Of a stretch of 14,275 nucleotides of DNA, positions 6,705 to 14,275 are shown one piece after another. The notes under the pieces are model-generated. The model had not been told where the DNA came from. It ran no database searches and was given only the letters and a program-made list of their open reading frames with translations. Made by a program: the position numbers and the translations under genes. The DNA is taken from positions 1 to 14,275 of the forward strand of contig JAQSDP010000449.1 in NCBI GenBank assembly GCA_029945985.1, in the 5' to 3' direction. Source of the stretch: a bacterium. Lineage in GTDB: Bacteria > Acidobacteriota > Blastocatellia > Pyrinomonadales > Pyrinomonadaceae. Position 1 is the first letter of the stretch. Each line of letters begins with the position of its first letter.

Positions 6705-6740
6705 TTCGAAGAAAATTCAAGAATTTGAATTTTCTTCGAA
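6705..6740. promoter_or_regulatory. Perfect 16-bp AT-rich inverted repeat before the M28 peptidase gene
   Basis: TTCGAAGAAAATTCAA (6705-6720) is exactly reverse-complemented at 6725-6740 around the 4-base loop GAAT. The arms are AT-rich and no T-run follows, so this is less like an intrinsic terminator than an operator for a dimeric regulator or a cruciform/recombination site. It lies 44 bases upstream of the chosen peptidase start and 108 bases upstream of the divergent small-protein ATG, where it could control either gene. Confidence 0.75.
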
Positions 6741-6784
6741 CACGTAAACTCTTAATGCGGTTTCTACAGTCTACAAAACCAAGT

Positions 6785-8470
6785 ATGTTAATTCGATCTA
6801 CCATAGGATTGATCGTTCTTCTTGCGACTTCTCAAGGTTCGTTATCGCTGCTCGCTCAAGAGCTTGAGCCAATTTCCGCGGATCTACGGCTTGGGCTTGA
6901 AAAGATCGAAGGCAATAACATTCTTCGCCATGTAAAAACGCTCGCTTCGGATAAATTCGAAGGGCGTGCACCCGGTACTCGGGGCGAGGAACTAACCGTA
7001 AAGTATGTAGCGGAGCAGTTTAAGGCAGCAGGGGCGGAACCCGGTAATCCAAACGGCACTTACCTTCAAAACGTTCCGCTAGTTGGCTTTCTAACGACTC
7101 CGAGGATCGATCTTGCCGTTAGCGGGATTCCAATCCCGTTCGAATTTCAGGAAGATTTCGTTCACGATTATCCTCGGTTGACTCGCAGTCTCGAGATCAA
7201 GTCATCCGAGGTTGTCTTTGCGGGATATGGCATCACTGCAGAGCAGTATAGCTGGGACGATTACAAAGGGGTTGACGTCAAAGGCAAGCTGGTGCTCGTC
7301 CTTAGCGGAGAGCCCTCACGACCGATTGAGGGAGATACTCAGCCCGATCCTGCGTTTTTCAAGGGCGTAGTGCGGACGTATTATGCGACACGGGATGCCA
7401 AATATGAAGAAGCACGGCGTCGGGGGGCGGCCGGCATTCTGGTCATCTATGACCCGGAAAAAGCAAATACTTATTCACTTTTCCAAACCTTCGCAAAGCT
7501 TGAAGGTCAGAATCTAAAACCGCGTGCGGGGTCCTATGAGTTGGCGATCGCCGGTCTGGTTACGACCAAAGCGGCCATACGGATTTTTGCGGCGTCCAAC
7601 AGGGATCTTTCCACCGCTGAGAAATCCGCTCAGCTTCCGGATTTTCAACCTGTCACCCTGGCTGCGAAGGCTGCGATCAACCTAAGAAGTCAGTTGCGGT
7701 CGATCAACAGCCGAAACGTCGTCGCGAAAGTTAACGGTTCCGACCCACGCCTTCGAAACGAATACGTTATCTACACGGCGCATTGGGATCATTTGGGAAA
7801 AGACATATCGCTTACGGGCGATCAGATCTATAACGGAGCAAACGACAACGCCATTGGCACCTCCCAATTGATCGAGGCTGCACGAGCTTTTGCCGCACTA
7901 AAACAAAAGCCAGCACGATCCATACTTTTCATCGCGACCACAGCCGAAGAGAAAGGCTTCCTCGGAGCGAGATATTATTTGCAGAATCCGCTTTATTCGG
8001 CCTCGGTGGCCAACATAAATTTGGACGCTGGTAATCTTTTCGGCCTGACGCGCGATCTCGGCAGTACAGGTTATGGCAATTCGACACTCGACGAAGTCCT
8101 CGAGATTGCCGCTAGCATGCAGGGTCGGATCTTTGCTAAGGAGTCGCTCGATTCCACGGGCGGATTGTATTTCGGGTCCGACCAGATCGAATTTGCGAAG
8201 GCTGGAATTCCGGCGGTTTTCCCATGGAGCGGAGTTGATTATGTGGGTAAGTCCAAGGACTTTGGCGAGAACGTCTGGGAAGAATACTCGGCAAAACGCT
8301 ATCACAAGGTAACAGACGGCGTGATGACCGATTGGGACGCCTCTGGCGCGGTGGCGGATACCCGATGGTTTGTCATCGCCGGATTTTTGATCGCAGAGGA
8401 CAACGTGCGTCCAAAGTGGAAAGAAGGGTCGGAGTTTATTTGGATTTCAAAGCGTAAAAAAAAATCATGA
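6785..8470 (+). CDS. Exported M28-family zinc peptidase with PA domain
   Basis: A 561-residue exported metallopeptidase, probably an aminopeptidase acting on peptides outside the cytoplasm. Residues 1-25 are a signal peptide (MLIRSTIGLIVLLATS, likely cut after LLAQ or nearby). A protease-associated (PA) domain spans about 140-270 (VVFAGYGIT, VKGKLVLVLSGEP, RRRGAAGILVIYDPEKA). The M28 catalytic domain follows with all metal residues: His333 and Asp335 (AHWDHLG), Asp354 (GANDNA), Glu388-Glu389 (TAEEKGFLGA), Asp414 (NLDAG) and His507 (YHKVTD). The start is uncertain: in-frame ATG at 6755 and TTG at 6725 also exist and none has a Shine-Dalgarno. I chose 6785 because it gives the most normal signal peptide. 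The gene ends in an A9 run and overlaps the next gene by four bases, implying an operon and coupled translation. Confidence 0.93.
   Translation: MLIRSTIGLIVLLATSQGSLSLLAQELEPISADLRLGLEKIEGNNILRHVKTLASDKFEGRAPGTRGEELTVKYVAEQFKAAGAEPGNPNGTYLQNVPLVGFLTTPRIDLAVSGIPIPFEFQEDFVHDYPRLTRSLEIKSSEVVFAGYGITAEQYSWDDYKGVDVKGKLVLVLSGEPSRPIEGDTQPDPAFFKGVVRTYYATRDAKYEEARRRGAAGILVIYDPEKANTYSLFQTFAKLEGQNLKPRAGSYELAIAGLVTTKAAIRIFAASNRDLSTAEKSAQLPDFQPVTLAAKAAINLRSQLRSINSRNVVAKVNGSDPRLRNEYVIYTAHWDHLGKDISLTGDQIYNGANDNAIGTSQLIEAARAFAALKQKPARSILFIATTAEEKGFLGARYYLQNPLYSASVANINLDAGNLFGLTRDLGSTGYGNSTLDEVLEIAASMQGRIFAKESLDSTGGLYFGSDQIEFAKAGIPAVFPWSGVDYVGKSKDFGENVWEEYSAKRYHKVTDGVMTDWDASGAVADTRWFVIAGFLIAEDNVRPKWKEGSEFIWISKRKKKS
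8456..8464 (+). repeat. A9 homopolymer at the peptidase/serine hydrolase junction
   Basis: Nine consecutive A residues encode three lysines at the C-terminus of the peptidase, just before the TCATGA that holds the next start and the peptidase stop. A zero-frame A AAA AAA slippery heptamer exists at 8458-8464. A -1 shift there enters the serine hydrolase frame with no stop codon in between. Confidence 0.9.
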
Positions 8471-10101
8471 AAAGGACACTGTTACCGGCATTGATCTTGA
8501 CGTTCGCCATTAACGTTACGGCTCAGGTTCCGGAGAGAACCACGGTTCTCGCGGGAGCCGAGCGGGCGTTCGAGAAGGCGTCGAAAACCAATAGCGGCCC
8601 CGCTCCGGGGTGTGCGGTCGGAGTCTCGTTGAACGGAGAGACGGTTTTTGAGAAGGCGTTCGGACTCGCGGAGATGGAGCACAGCATTTCGAACACGCCG
8701 CAGACGATATTTGAGTCGGGTTCCGTGGCTAAGCAGTTCACCGCGGCGGCGCTCGTGCTGCTGGAGAAAGATGGAAAGCTGAAGATCGACGACGACGTTC
8801 GGAAGTACATTCCGGAGCTTCCGGAATACGGAAAGCCGATAACGATCAGACACATTCTTACTCACACTGCGGGTCTTCGCGATTGGGGATCGGTGATGCA
8901 GTTGACAGGCGTTGGGCGTGGAGACCGCGTTGTGAATCAAGCTATCGCACTTGATGTTATCTACCGGCAAAAGTATCTCGATTTCGTTCCTGGTGCAGAA
9001 TATTCCTATTCGAACAGCGGCTATCAGCTTGCGGCTGAGATCGTAGAGCGCGTGTCGAAACAAAAGTTTGGCGAGTTCGTCAGTGAGCGGATCTTCAAGC
9101 CGCTCGGTATGACCAAGAGCTCGTGGCGTGACGAATATAGACGGCTCGTGCCCGGCAGGGCTCAGGGGTATTCAAAGGCGGGGCCGAACGCGCCGTGGAT
9201 GCTGAACATGCCGTTCATGAATGTGATCGGCAACGGTGGAATGCTGACGACTGCCGGTGATTGGCTCAAGTGGAATGCTGCACTCGACGCCAAGACATTC
9301 GGCGAGCCGTTCGTCGCGGCGATGGAAACGCAGGGAATTTTGAATGACGGGCGGAAGATCAGTTATGCGCTGGGATTGAATGTCGATAGTGAGAAGGGGA
9401 TAAAGCAAGTTACGCACAGCGGCGGGACCGCCGGATATCAGACCTTCCTCGCTCGTTTTCCAGATAGAAGAGTCTCGGTTGCCGCTCTCTGCAACGGATT
9501 TCCACCGTCAGCGGGCGATATTGTTTACGGTGTCTTCGACGAGGTATTTGGGCCCTTCCCCGAGCCCGCGAAAGTCGAAACTGTCGCGGTTGCGGAAGAT
9601 CAGTTGAGGAAGTATGCAGGCGTCTGGCGTAATGACGTGACGCGTAATGCAAACCCGATCGTGCTGGATAAAGGCGAGCTAAAGCTCAACGGCGGCCCTC
9701 TGAAGCCGCTCGCCGCCGGATTGTTCATGCTTGGCGATCGGAAACTGACGTTCAATGACGGTACTCCGGTTACGGCGAATATCGCTAACTCTGACGGCTC
9801 GGTCACCCGACTGACGCTCGTCTCGGAATGGAAACCGACGGCATCCGATCTCTCGGAATTCTCCGGTGATTGGTACAGCGAAGAGGCTCAGGCGAAGTTT
9901 GCGATCGCGGTCGAGGGCGACAAGGCGTTCATCAAACAAGCTCCCTCGATGAAGATGCCGCTTCAGCCTCTATCATACAAAGATCATCTAGCGGCCCAAG
10001 GCTTCGTCGTCTGGGTGACCCGAGACGCGTCCGGCAAGATCGACAGGCTCCACGTGGGTGGCTCGCGAATGAGGGATATGTATTTCTCGCGTGTCAATTA
10101 A
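8467..10101 (+). CDS. Exported beta-lactamase-fold serine hydrolase (class C/esterase type)
   Basis: A 544-residue exported serine hydrolase of the AmpC/EstB/penicillin-binding-protein fold; likely a D-amino peptidase, esterase or amidase rather than a true beta-lactamase. Residues 1-20 are a signal peptide (MKRTLLPALILTFAINVTAQ). The nucleophile is Ser86 with Lys89 in SVAK, followed by the YSN triad at 181-183 and HSGG at 317-320 in place of the KTG box. After the catalytic domain (about 26-360) come two beta-rich segments (about 375-455 and 460-540), similar to the lipocalin-like tails found on many Acidobacteriota/Bacteroidota members. Its ATGA overlaps the stop of the M28 peptidase gene and there is no Shine-Dalgarno, only the A9 run, so translation is probably coupled to the peptidase. 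The physiological substrate cannot be read from sequence. Confidence 0.93.
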   Translation: MKRTLLPALILTFAINVTAQVPERTTVLAGAERAFEKASKTNSGPAPGCAVGVSLNGETVFEKAFGLAEMEHSISNTPQTIFESGSVAKQFTAAALVLLEKDGKLKIDDDVRKYIPELPEYGKPITIRHILTHTAGLRDWGSVMQLTGVGRGDRVVNQAIALDVIYRQKYLDFVPGAEYSYSNSGYQLAAEIVERVSKQKFGEFVSERIFKPLGMTKSSWRDEYRRLVPGRAQGYSKAGPNAPWMLNMPFMNVIGNGGMLTTAGDWLKWNAALDAKTFGEPFVAAMETQGILNDGRKISYALGLNVDSEKGIKQVTHSGGTAGYQTFLARFPDRRVSVAALCNGFPPSAGDIVYGVFDEVFGPFPEPAKVETVAVAEDQLRKYAGVWRNDVTRNANPIVLDKGELKLNGGPLKPLAAGLFMLGDRKLTFNDGTPVTANIANSDGSVTRLTLVSEWKPTASDLSEFSGDWYSEEAQAKFAIAVEGDKAFIKQAPSMKMPLQPLSYKDHLAAQGFVVWVTRDASGKIDRLHVGGSRMRDMYFSRVN

Positions 10102-10115
10102 GCGAGGAGTTGTCG

Positions 10116-10131
10116 GCATCGGTACCGGTGC
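10116..10131. promoter_or_regulatory. Short near-perfect palindrome between serine hydrolase and amidohydrolase genes
   Basis: GCATCGGT and ACCGGTGC abut (10116-10131); seven of eight positions are complementary and the eighth makes a G-U pair in RNA. It sits in the 95-base gap between the genes. No T-run follows, so an operator-like site is possible, but a chance match cannot be excluded. Confidence 0.3.
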
Positions 10132-10196
10132 TTGCTGAGTGCATCGCTTTGATCGCCTACTTTGATTCCATCGAAAGCCAGGATCGATATTCATAA

Positions 10197-11582
10197 ATGA
10201 AAGTCTGTTTGGTTCTAACGTTTTTTTTCGTTCTCACCGGGCTTGTGATCGCCCAGCCCATCGTTATTCGAAACGCGACGGTTATCGATCTTGAGTCGGG
10301 AAAGAAATCTCCTGGAAAGACGATCGTCATTGATGGGACGGCCATTAAATCGGTTTCGGCCGGTCGCGGCCATGGAGTACCCAGGAATGCCAGGATCGTT
10401 GATGCGAGGGGCGGCTTTGTAATTCCCGGCCTTTGGGACATGCATGTCCATTATTTCAATAACTTCTCCCGCGTCGGTACAGATAACAAGGAATGGTACG
10501 GGCCTCTGTTCATTGCCAACGGGGTGACCGGAGTCCGCGATATGGCGTCCGATCTCGAAGATCGAACGAAAGCGAAAACGTGGGCGGAGGGCATAAGGAA
10601 TGGAGAGGTCGGGCCCCGAGTTGTTGTAGGGAGCAATATCATCGACGGCGATCCACCCTTTATGCCGGGGATGTATCCTGTGAAAGATGCCGCGTCGGCT
10701 CGCGCGGCTGTCAGGCTCATGAAAGAGCAGGGAGCAACCTATATTAAGGTCTACTGGAATCTTTCGCCCGAGAGCCATGCGGCGATCGCGGACGAGGCGA
10801 AGAAACTCGGCATCCCCTTCGCAGGCCACGTACCGTTTCTAGTAAGCGCGTTCACGGCTTCCGATCTGGGGCAAAAGAGCATCGAGCACCTTACGGGAAT
10901 CGCGGAGACCTGTTCGAGTAAAGAGGACGAACTGCGGAAGAAAGTATGGACGCCGGACGTGCAGAAGGAAGTTATGGCGACATTCGACGCGGACAAATGC
11001 CGTCGGCTCTACAGAACCTTCGCGAAGAACGGGACCTACAATGTTCCTACGCTTGTGCTCCACCGGGGGATGCAGAGGTATCAAGACCCCACCTTTAGGG
11101 CTCGACCAGAGTTCCGCTACATTTCGGGTTCCGAGTTGAAGGAATGGGAAGAATCACCTCAGCTCAATCGAGAGATGACCGCGACGGAGCGGGAAAAGCT
11201 GTTCCAGGAACTTATTGAGGTTGTCAGCCAAATGAATCGTGCTGGCGTGCCGCTTTTGGCAGGTACGGATAACAATATTCCGTTCGTAGTGCCAGGTTTC
11301 GATCTCCATGATGAGCTTGAGCTTTTTGTCGCGGCCGGGTTGAGCCCGCTTCAGGCATTGCGTACCGCCACCCTAAATCCCGCCTTATACCTTAATGCGA
11401 CGGATAAATTCGGGAGCGTCTCTGCCGGTAAGACGGCCGACATTGTCATCCTGGCCGCCGATCCTACGAGCGATATTCGCAACACGCGTAAGATCAATGC
11501 GGTTGTATCCAATGGGAACTTTCTTGATCGTAAAGATATAGATGCCATCTTGCTGCGAGCAAAGGCGAACCCGCGTAAATGA
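10197..11582 (+). CDS. Exported amidohydrolase, imidazolonepropionase-like/prolidase type
   Basis: A 461-residue metal-dependent hydrolase of the amidohydrolase superfamily, carrying a signal peptide (residues 1-19, MKVCLVLTFFFVLTGLVIA). The metal-binding pattern is complete: His83 and His85 (DMHVH), a probable carboxylated Lys184 (YIKVYW), His211 (AGHVPF), His231 (IEHLTG) and Asp358 (AGTDNN). The N- and C-terminal segments (PIVIRNATVID and GKTADIVILAADP) form the usual small beta-sandwich flanking the TIM barrel. Relatives with this lysine pattern include Xaa-Pro dipeptidases and carboxypeptidases acting on small peptides or N-acyl amino acids; the substrate here is inference. The start follows a weak AGGA (about 10181) and gives a normal signal peptide. 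The gene lies 95 bases after the serine hydrolase, and its TGA overlaps an ATG at 11579 that is in frame with the sulfatase but is probably not its main start. Confidence 0.92.
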   Translation: MKVCLVLTFFFVLTGLVIAQPIVIRNATVIDLESGKKSPGKTIVIDGTAIKSVSAGRGHGVPRNARIVDARGGFVIPGLWDMHVHYFNNFSRVGTDNKEWYGPLFIANGVTGVRDMASDLEDRTKAKTWAEGIRNGEVGPRVVVGSNIIDGDPPFMPGMYPVKDAASARAAVRLMKEQGATYIKVYWNLSPESHAAIADEAKKLGIPFAGHVPFLVSAFTASDLGQKSIEHLTGIAETCSSKEDELRKKVWTPDVQKEVMATFDADKCRRLYRTFAKNGTYNVPTLVLHRGMQRYQDPTFRARPEFRYISGSELKEWEESPQLNREMTATEREKLFQELIEVVSQMNRAGVPLLAGTDNNIPFVVPGFDLHDELELFVAAGLSPLQALRTATLNPALYLNATDKFGSVSAGKTADIVILAADPTSDIRNTRKINAVVSNGNFLDRKDIDAILLRAKANPRK

Positions 11583-11610
11583 TTCGACGCGAGGTTCGAA
11601 GTTTTAGCCG

Positions 11611-11616
11611 GGAGGT
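11611..11616 (+). promoter_or_regulatory. Strong Shine-Dalgarno deciding the sulfatase start
   Basis: GGAGGT at 11611-11616 lies 7 bases before the ATG at 11624, an ideal arrangement. It favours this ATG over the one at 11579 that overlaps the amidohydrolase stop. Confidence 0.8.
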
Positions 11617-11623
11617 CGACAAA

Positions 11624-13015
11624 ATGTCCAGGGTAAGCAGACGTAATTTCATCGCCGGTACCGTCGGAACGGTCCTCACAGCTTCCGTCGACGCTCAATC
11701 ACAATCAAGGCGAAGCGAACGTCCAAACATTCTTTTTATTCTTGCCGACGATATGGGTTGGGGCGACCTTAGTTGTTATGGCCGACCTGATTATCAAACG
11801 CCGAACTTAGACAAACTCGCGTCCCAGGCAATGCGTTTTACCAATGCGTATTCCGCCGCTCCTGTGTGCACACCGACCCGCGTTGGTTTTCATACCGGCC
11901 GGTATCCCGCGCGCCTACCGGTCGGACTGGAAGAGCCGATCCACGAGCGAAGTGCGATCGGTGAAAAAGTCAAGACCACTGGAATTCCCCGGTCGCACCC
12001 GACCGTCTCGTCTCTCATAAAATCTGCCGGTTACGACACCGCTCTTGTAGGCAAGTGGCATCTAGGATATTGGCCGGATTTCGGCCCGCTGCATTACGGT
12101 TTCGATGAGTTCTTTGGGAATATGAGCGGTGCGGTCGATCATTTCACGCACAAGGACATGACCAGAAACCTCGATCTTTACGAGGGCGAGGTGCCAGTCG
12201 AGCGGATCGGATATATGACCGATCTTCTGACGGACCGGGCTATCACTTACCTAAAGCGCAAACACGAGAAACCTTTCTACCTGAGCCTTCATTACACTGC
12301 TCCGCACTGGCCATGGGAAGGGCCGAAAGATAAGGCGTTCAGCGAATCGATAACGTACAGCCCGGCAGGCTTTCGCGCCGGCGGTTCATTAAAAGTTTAT
12401 GCGGAGATGATGAAGAACCTCGATGCCGGAGTCGGGCGCGTGTTGGACGCTCTCAAGTCGTCCGGGCTGGATCGAAACACTCTCGTGATATTCACAAGTG
12501 ACAACGGCGGGGAGAAATTTTCGTACCACTGGCCCTTCTCTGGCCAGAAGATGGAACTGCGTGAAGGCGGGATCAGAGTGCCTGCGGTCGTCAGATGGCC
12601 GGGAGTAACGCGTGCCGGAGCCGTCAGCGACCAGCCGGTGATAACCATGGACTGGACAGCGACAATGATAGGCGCCGCCAATGGTAAGGCAGATCCGAAT
12701 TATCCGCTCGATGGTGAAAACATGACCTCTATTCTGGCCGGACAGGACACGGTAAAGGATCGTACGTTCTTTTGGCGTACTAAACGACAGGGCGCGGTGC
12801 GAAGTGGCAAATGGAAGTATCTGCGAGAGGGTAAAATTGAATCTCTTTTTGACCTTTCAGTGGACGAAAGAGAGCAGGCCAGCTTCAACAACAGCGACGG
12901 CGCCGTACTTGAACGGTTACGCGGTGAGTTCAACAAATGGGATGCGGAAATGTCGCGATATCCTGCCGGCTCGGGCATAGATGAAGCGTTAGTGAAAGAT
13001 GCAAATGAAGATTAA
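11624..13015 (+). CDS. Tat-exported type I sulfatase
   Basis: A 463-residue formylglycine-dependent sulfatase expected to release sulfate from a sulfate ester outside the cytoplasm. Residues 1-25 hold a twin-arginine signal (SRRNFIAGTVGTVLTA), so the folded enzyme would leave by the Tat route. Catalytic residues are Asp42-Asp43 (ADDMGWGD), the formylglycine site Cys82 in VCTPTRVGFHTGRYP, Arg86, Lys144 (GKWHLG), His228 (APHWP), Asp293-Asn294 (TSDNGG) and Lys309 (GQKMELREGG). The Cys-type site means it depends on a formylglycine-generating enzyme or anSME-type activase; none is encoded here. The start at 11624 is supported by GGAGGT and by placing the twin-arginine motif at residues 6-7; the upstream ATG at 11579 adds 15 residues. 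The substrate (glycan, phenol or other sulfate ester) cannot be told from sequence. Confidence 0.95.
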   Translation: MSRVSRRNFIAGTVGTVLTASVDAQSQSRRSERPNILFILADDMGWGDLSCYGRPDYQTPNLDKLASQAMRFTNAYSAAPVCTPTRVGFHTGRYPARLPVGLEEPIHERSAIGEKVKTTGIPRSHPTVSSLIKSAGYDTALVGKWHLGYWPDFGPLHYGFDEFFGNMSGAVDHFTHKDMTRNLDLYEGEVPVERIGYMTDLLTDRAITYLKRKHEKPFYLSLHYTAPHWPWEGPKDKAFSESITYSPAGFRAGGSLKVYAEMMKNLDAGVGRVLDALKSSGLDRNTLVIFTSDNGGEKFSYHWPFSGQKMELREGGIRVPAVVRWPGVTRAGAVSDQPVITMDWTATMIGAANGKADPNYPLDGENMTSILAGQDTVKDRTFFWRTKRQGAVRSGKWKYLREGKIESLFDLSVDEREQASFNNSDGAVLERLRGEFNKWDAEMSRYPAGSGIDEALVKDANED

Positions 13016-13228
13016 ACCGAGCTCATCTTCACTACTTCTGGTTCGGATCTAAAAGTAATAAGGGCGGATTCCCCCAAATCCAACCCGGTTGACACATCGC
13101 GTGGTTCGCGTTGATGCCACACCGTTTCGGTCGATTACGTCAACCGCCTCAGCGTTTTGAAGCAAGTTCACCACAATCGCTCCACCGTATGGTATTACTA
13201 GTTGATAGTGTCAGACCGCCGATCAACG
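13016..13228. other. Intergenic region before the AI-2E family gene
   Basis: This 213-base gap is the largest without a gene. It contains a perfect TTGACA at 13089-13094, but no good -10 box lies at 16-18 bases spacing. An 8-bp inverted repeat CGGTTGAC (13086-13093) / GTCAACCG (13139-13146) encloses 45 bases. No long hairpin followed by a T-run appears after the sulfatase stop, and no RNA gene is recognisable. Confidence 0.4.
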
Positions 13229-14275
13229 ATGACTAGAGAGGCCGAGGAGGTTAGACCCGCCGGTTGGCGATCCCAGTTCTGGTGGTTTCGGTGGGTGCCC
13301 ACCGTTGTCGTCTCAGCCCTCGTAATCTATTTCTTATATGTGGTTGGAAGCGTGGCGATCGTGCCGGTGCTGGCGTCAGTTGCGCTCGCGTATCTGCTTA
13401 ATCCCGTAGTTCGTATGGGCGAAGTGCGCGGGCTGTCGCGTTCAGTGTCGGCGGTCGCGGCCATAGTCGTAGTAGGTCTGGTGATAGCCGCTTTTTTGGC
13501 CTACGTGGTCCCCGATCTTTGGACTGAAAGCACGAAAGCGGGATCGAGAATCGCGGAGAGCTTTACACCGGAGAATGCGGTTCGGCAGCGCGCTCTTCTC
13601 AAACAATATTCCCCTGCCCTCGAACGCGTGGCGGGGGATCGCATCGAAAAGTTCTTGAGCGATCCGGCCGCATTTTACAGTGAGAGTATGGGGGCTAGTT
13701 CCGCGACCACAACGGTCGAAGAGGACGGAAAAGTAACGACTACGTCCTCCCCGTCGGGCAATTCCACGATCTTCTCGTTCCTGGTCTCGTCGCTCGACTT
13801 ATTACTCGTGCCGTTCTTCGTATTTTACATACTCATAGACTTTCGGACATGGCGTGATTCGTCTGAGGTATTGATACCGCCGCGATTCCGCGAACCCTTC
13901 TCCCGTCTTTTCGACGAATCTGGCCGCATTCTCGAATCGTACGTTCGAGGCCAACTGCTTATCGGGCTGATCATGGCCGTCTTTTACGCGATAGGCTTTT
14001 GGTTTCTCGACGTTCCCGCGTGGGCAGGTATTGCATTGCTCGCGGGGCTACTGAACGCGATTCCATATGTAGGTTCATTGATCGGCCTTGGCCTCGCGGG
14101 CGGTTTGACGTTAGCGAACGGAGGCGGCGTCTGGGACGTCGGTGCCGTTGTGGGCGTATTCGTGGCTGTCCAAACCCTCGAAGGCTACGTACTGACGCCT
14201 AAGATCATAGGCGGACGGCTCAATCTTCATCCGATGGCCGTTTTCCTCGGTCTATTGATCGGCGGAAAGCTATTT
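13229..14275 (+). CDS. AI-2E transporter family (PerM/UPF0118) membrane protein, C-terminus cut off by window edge
   Basis: The 349 visible residues run from the ATG at 13229 to the edge in one open frame. Hydrophobic segments at about 23-40, 42-60, 73-95, 182-204, 243-262, 264-292 and 302-325, with one more beginning near 335, match this polytopic family. The core is diagnostic: YVRGQLLIGLIMAVFYAIGF (238-257), LLNAIPYVGSLIGL (274-287), and VAVQTLEGYVLTPKIIGGRL (312-331). Members have been linked to autoinducer-2 export, Na+/H+ exchange or other small-molecule transport; the role here is unknown. The soluble loop between the third and fourth segments (about 96-181) carries a Ser/Thr/Glu-rich stretch at 157-180, which looks like a flexible insert. 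No Shine-Dalgarno precedes the ATG; an in-frame GTG about 20 bases upstream is an alternative. The gene is separated from the sulfatase by 213 bases and is probably its own unit. Confidence 0.93.
   Translation, partial: MTREAEEVRPAGWRSQFWWFRWVPTVVVSALVIYFLYVVGSVAIVPVLASVALAYLLNPVVRMGEVRGLSRSVSAVAAIVVVGLVIAAFLAYVVPDLWTESTKAGSRIAESFTPENAVRQRALLKQYSPALERVAGDRIEKFLSDPAAFYSESMGASSATTTVEEDGKVTTTSSPSGNSTIFSFLVSSLDLLLVPFFVFYILIDFRTWRDSSEVLIPPRFREPFSRLFDESGRILESYVRGQLLIGLIMAVFYAIGFWFLDVPAWAGIALLAGLLNAIPYVGSLIGLGLAGGLTLANGGGVWDVGAVVGVFVAVQTLEGYVLTPKIIGGRLNLHPMAVFLGLLIGGKLF

Noticed and set aside
10215..10829. 204-codon minus-strand frame opposite the amidohydrolase gene
   Set aside because: It lies opposite an enzyme with a full metal-binding set and has no recognisable domain or credible start.
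13089..13117. Sigma-70 promoter built on the perfect TTGACA at 13089
   Set aside because: The bases 16-18 positions downstream (TTGATG region) match the -10 consensus poorly, so I list only the hexamer.

Overview
The window holds ten protein-coding genes, two of them cut by the window edges. It has no tRNA or rRNA gene, insertion sequence, transposase, integrase or CRISPR array that I can see. By eye the G+C content is a little over 50%. Several traits recall Acidobacteriota, perhaps the Blastocatellia/Pyrinomonadaceae side: an ATGA-coupled pair of exported hydrolases, a Tat-exported sulfatase, an exported TPR protein, and an amidohydrolase of the imidazolonepropionase-like type with a signal peptide. 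That placement is inference from protein flavour and was not tested.

Layout. Positions 1-1116 (minus) carry the N-terminal 372 residues of an acyl-CoA synthetase; a 7-bp tandem repeat lies inside its coding region. Divergent from it is a small lipoprotein (1252-1782), followed by a strong RNA hairpin (1811-1859) that looks like its terminator. Next come an NAD(P)-dependent aldehyde dehydrogenase (1891-3369), an exported TPR protein (3428-5011), a perfect 15-bp inverted repeat (5031-5071), and a class III PLP aminotransferase (5087-6391). The aminotransferase and dehydrogenase could together turn an omega-amino acid into a semialdehyde and then a carboxylic acid. The acyl-CoA synthetase could then activate such an acid, but nothing in the sequence fixes the substrate.

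A 57-codon membrane protein (6424-6597, minus) with a very good ribosome binding site lies convergent to the aminotransferase. Between it and the next plus-strand gene sits a perfect 16-bp, AT-rich inverted repeat (6705-6740).

Positions 6785-13015 are a run of four exported hydrolases on the plus strand: an M28 zinc peptidase with a PA domain, a beta-lactamase-fold serine hydrolase overlapping it by four bases, an amidohydrolase, and a Tat-exported sulfatase. All four keep their catalytic residues. The run reads as a periplasmic or secreted scavenging set for peptides, esters or amides, and sulfate esters. The window ends in an AI-2E/PerM-family membrane protein (13229 onward, C-terminus missing).

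I found no convincing wholly new system. The observations most worth following are the heptamer repeat in the acyl-CoA synthetase gene, the three long intergenic inverted repeats, the A9 run placed to allow a -1 shift between the peptidase and serine hydrolase, the four-cysteine insert in the aminotransferase, and the small membrane protein.
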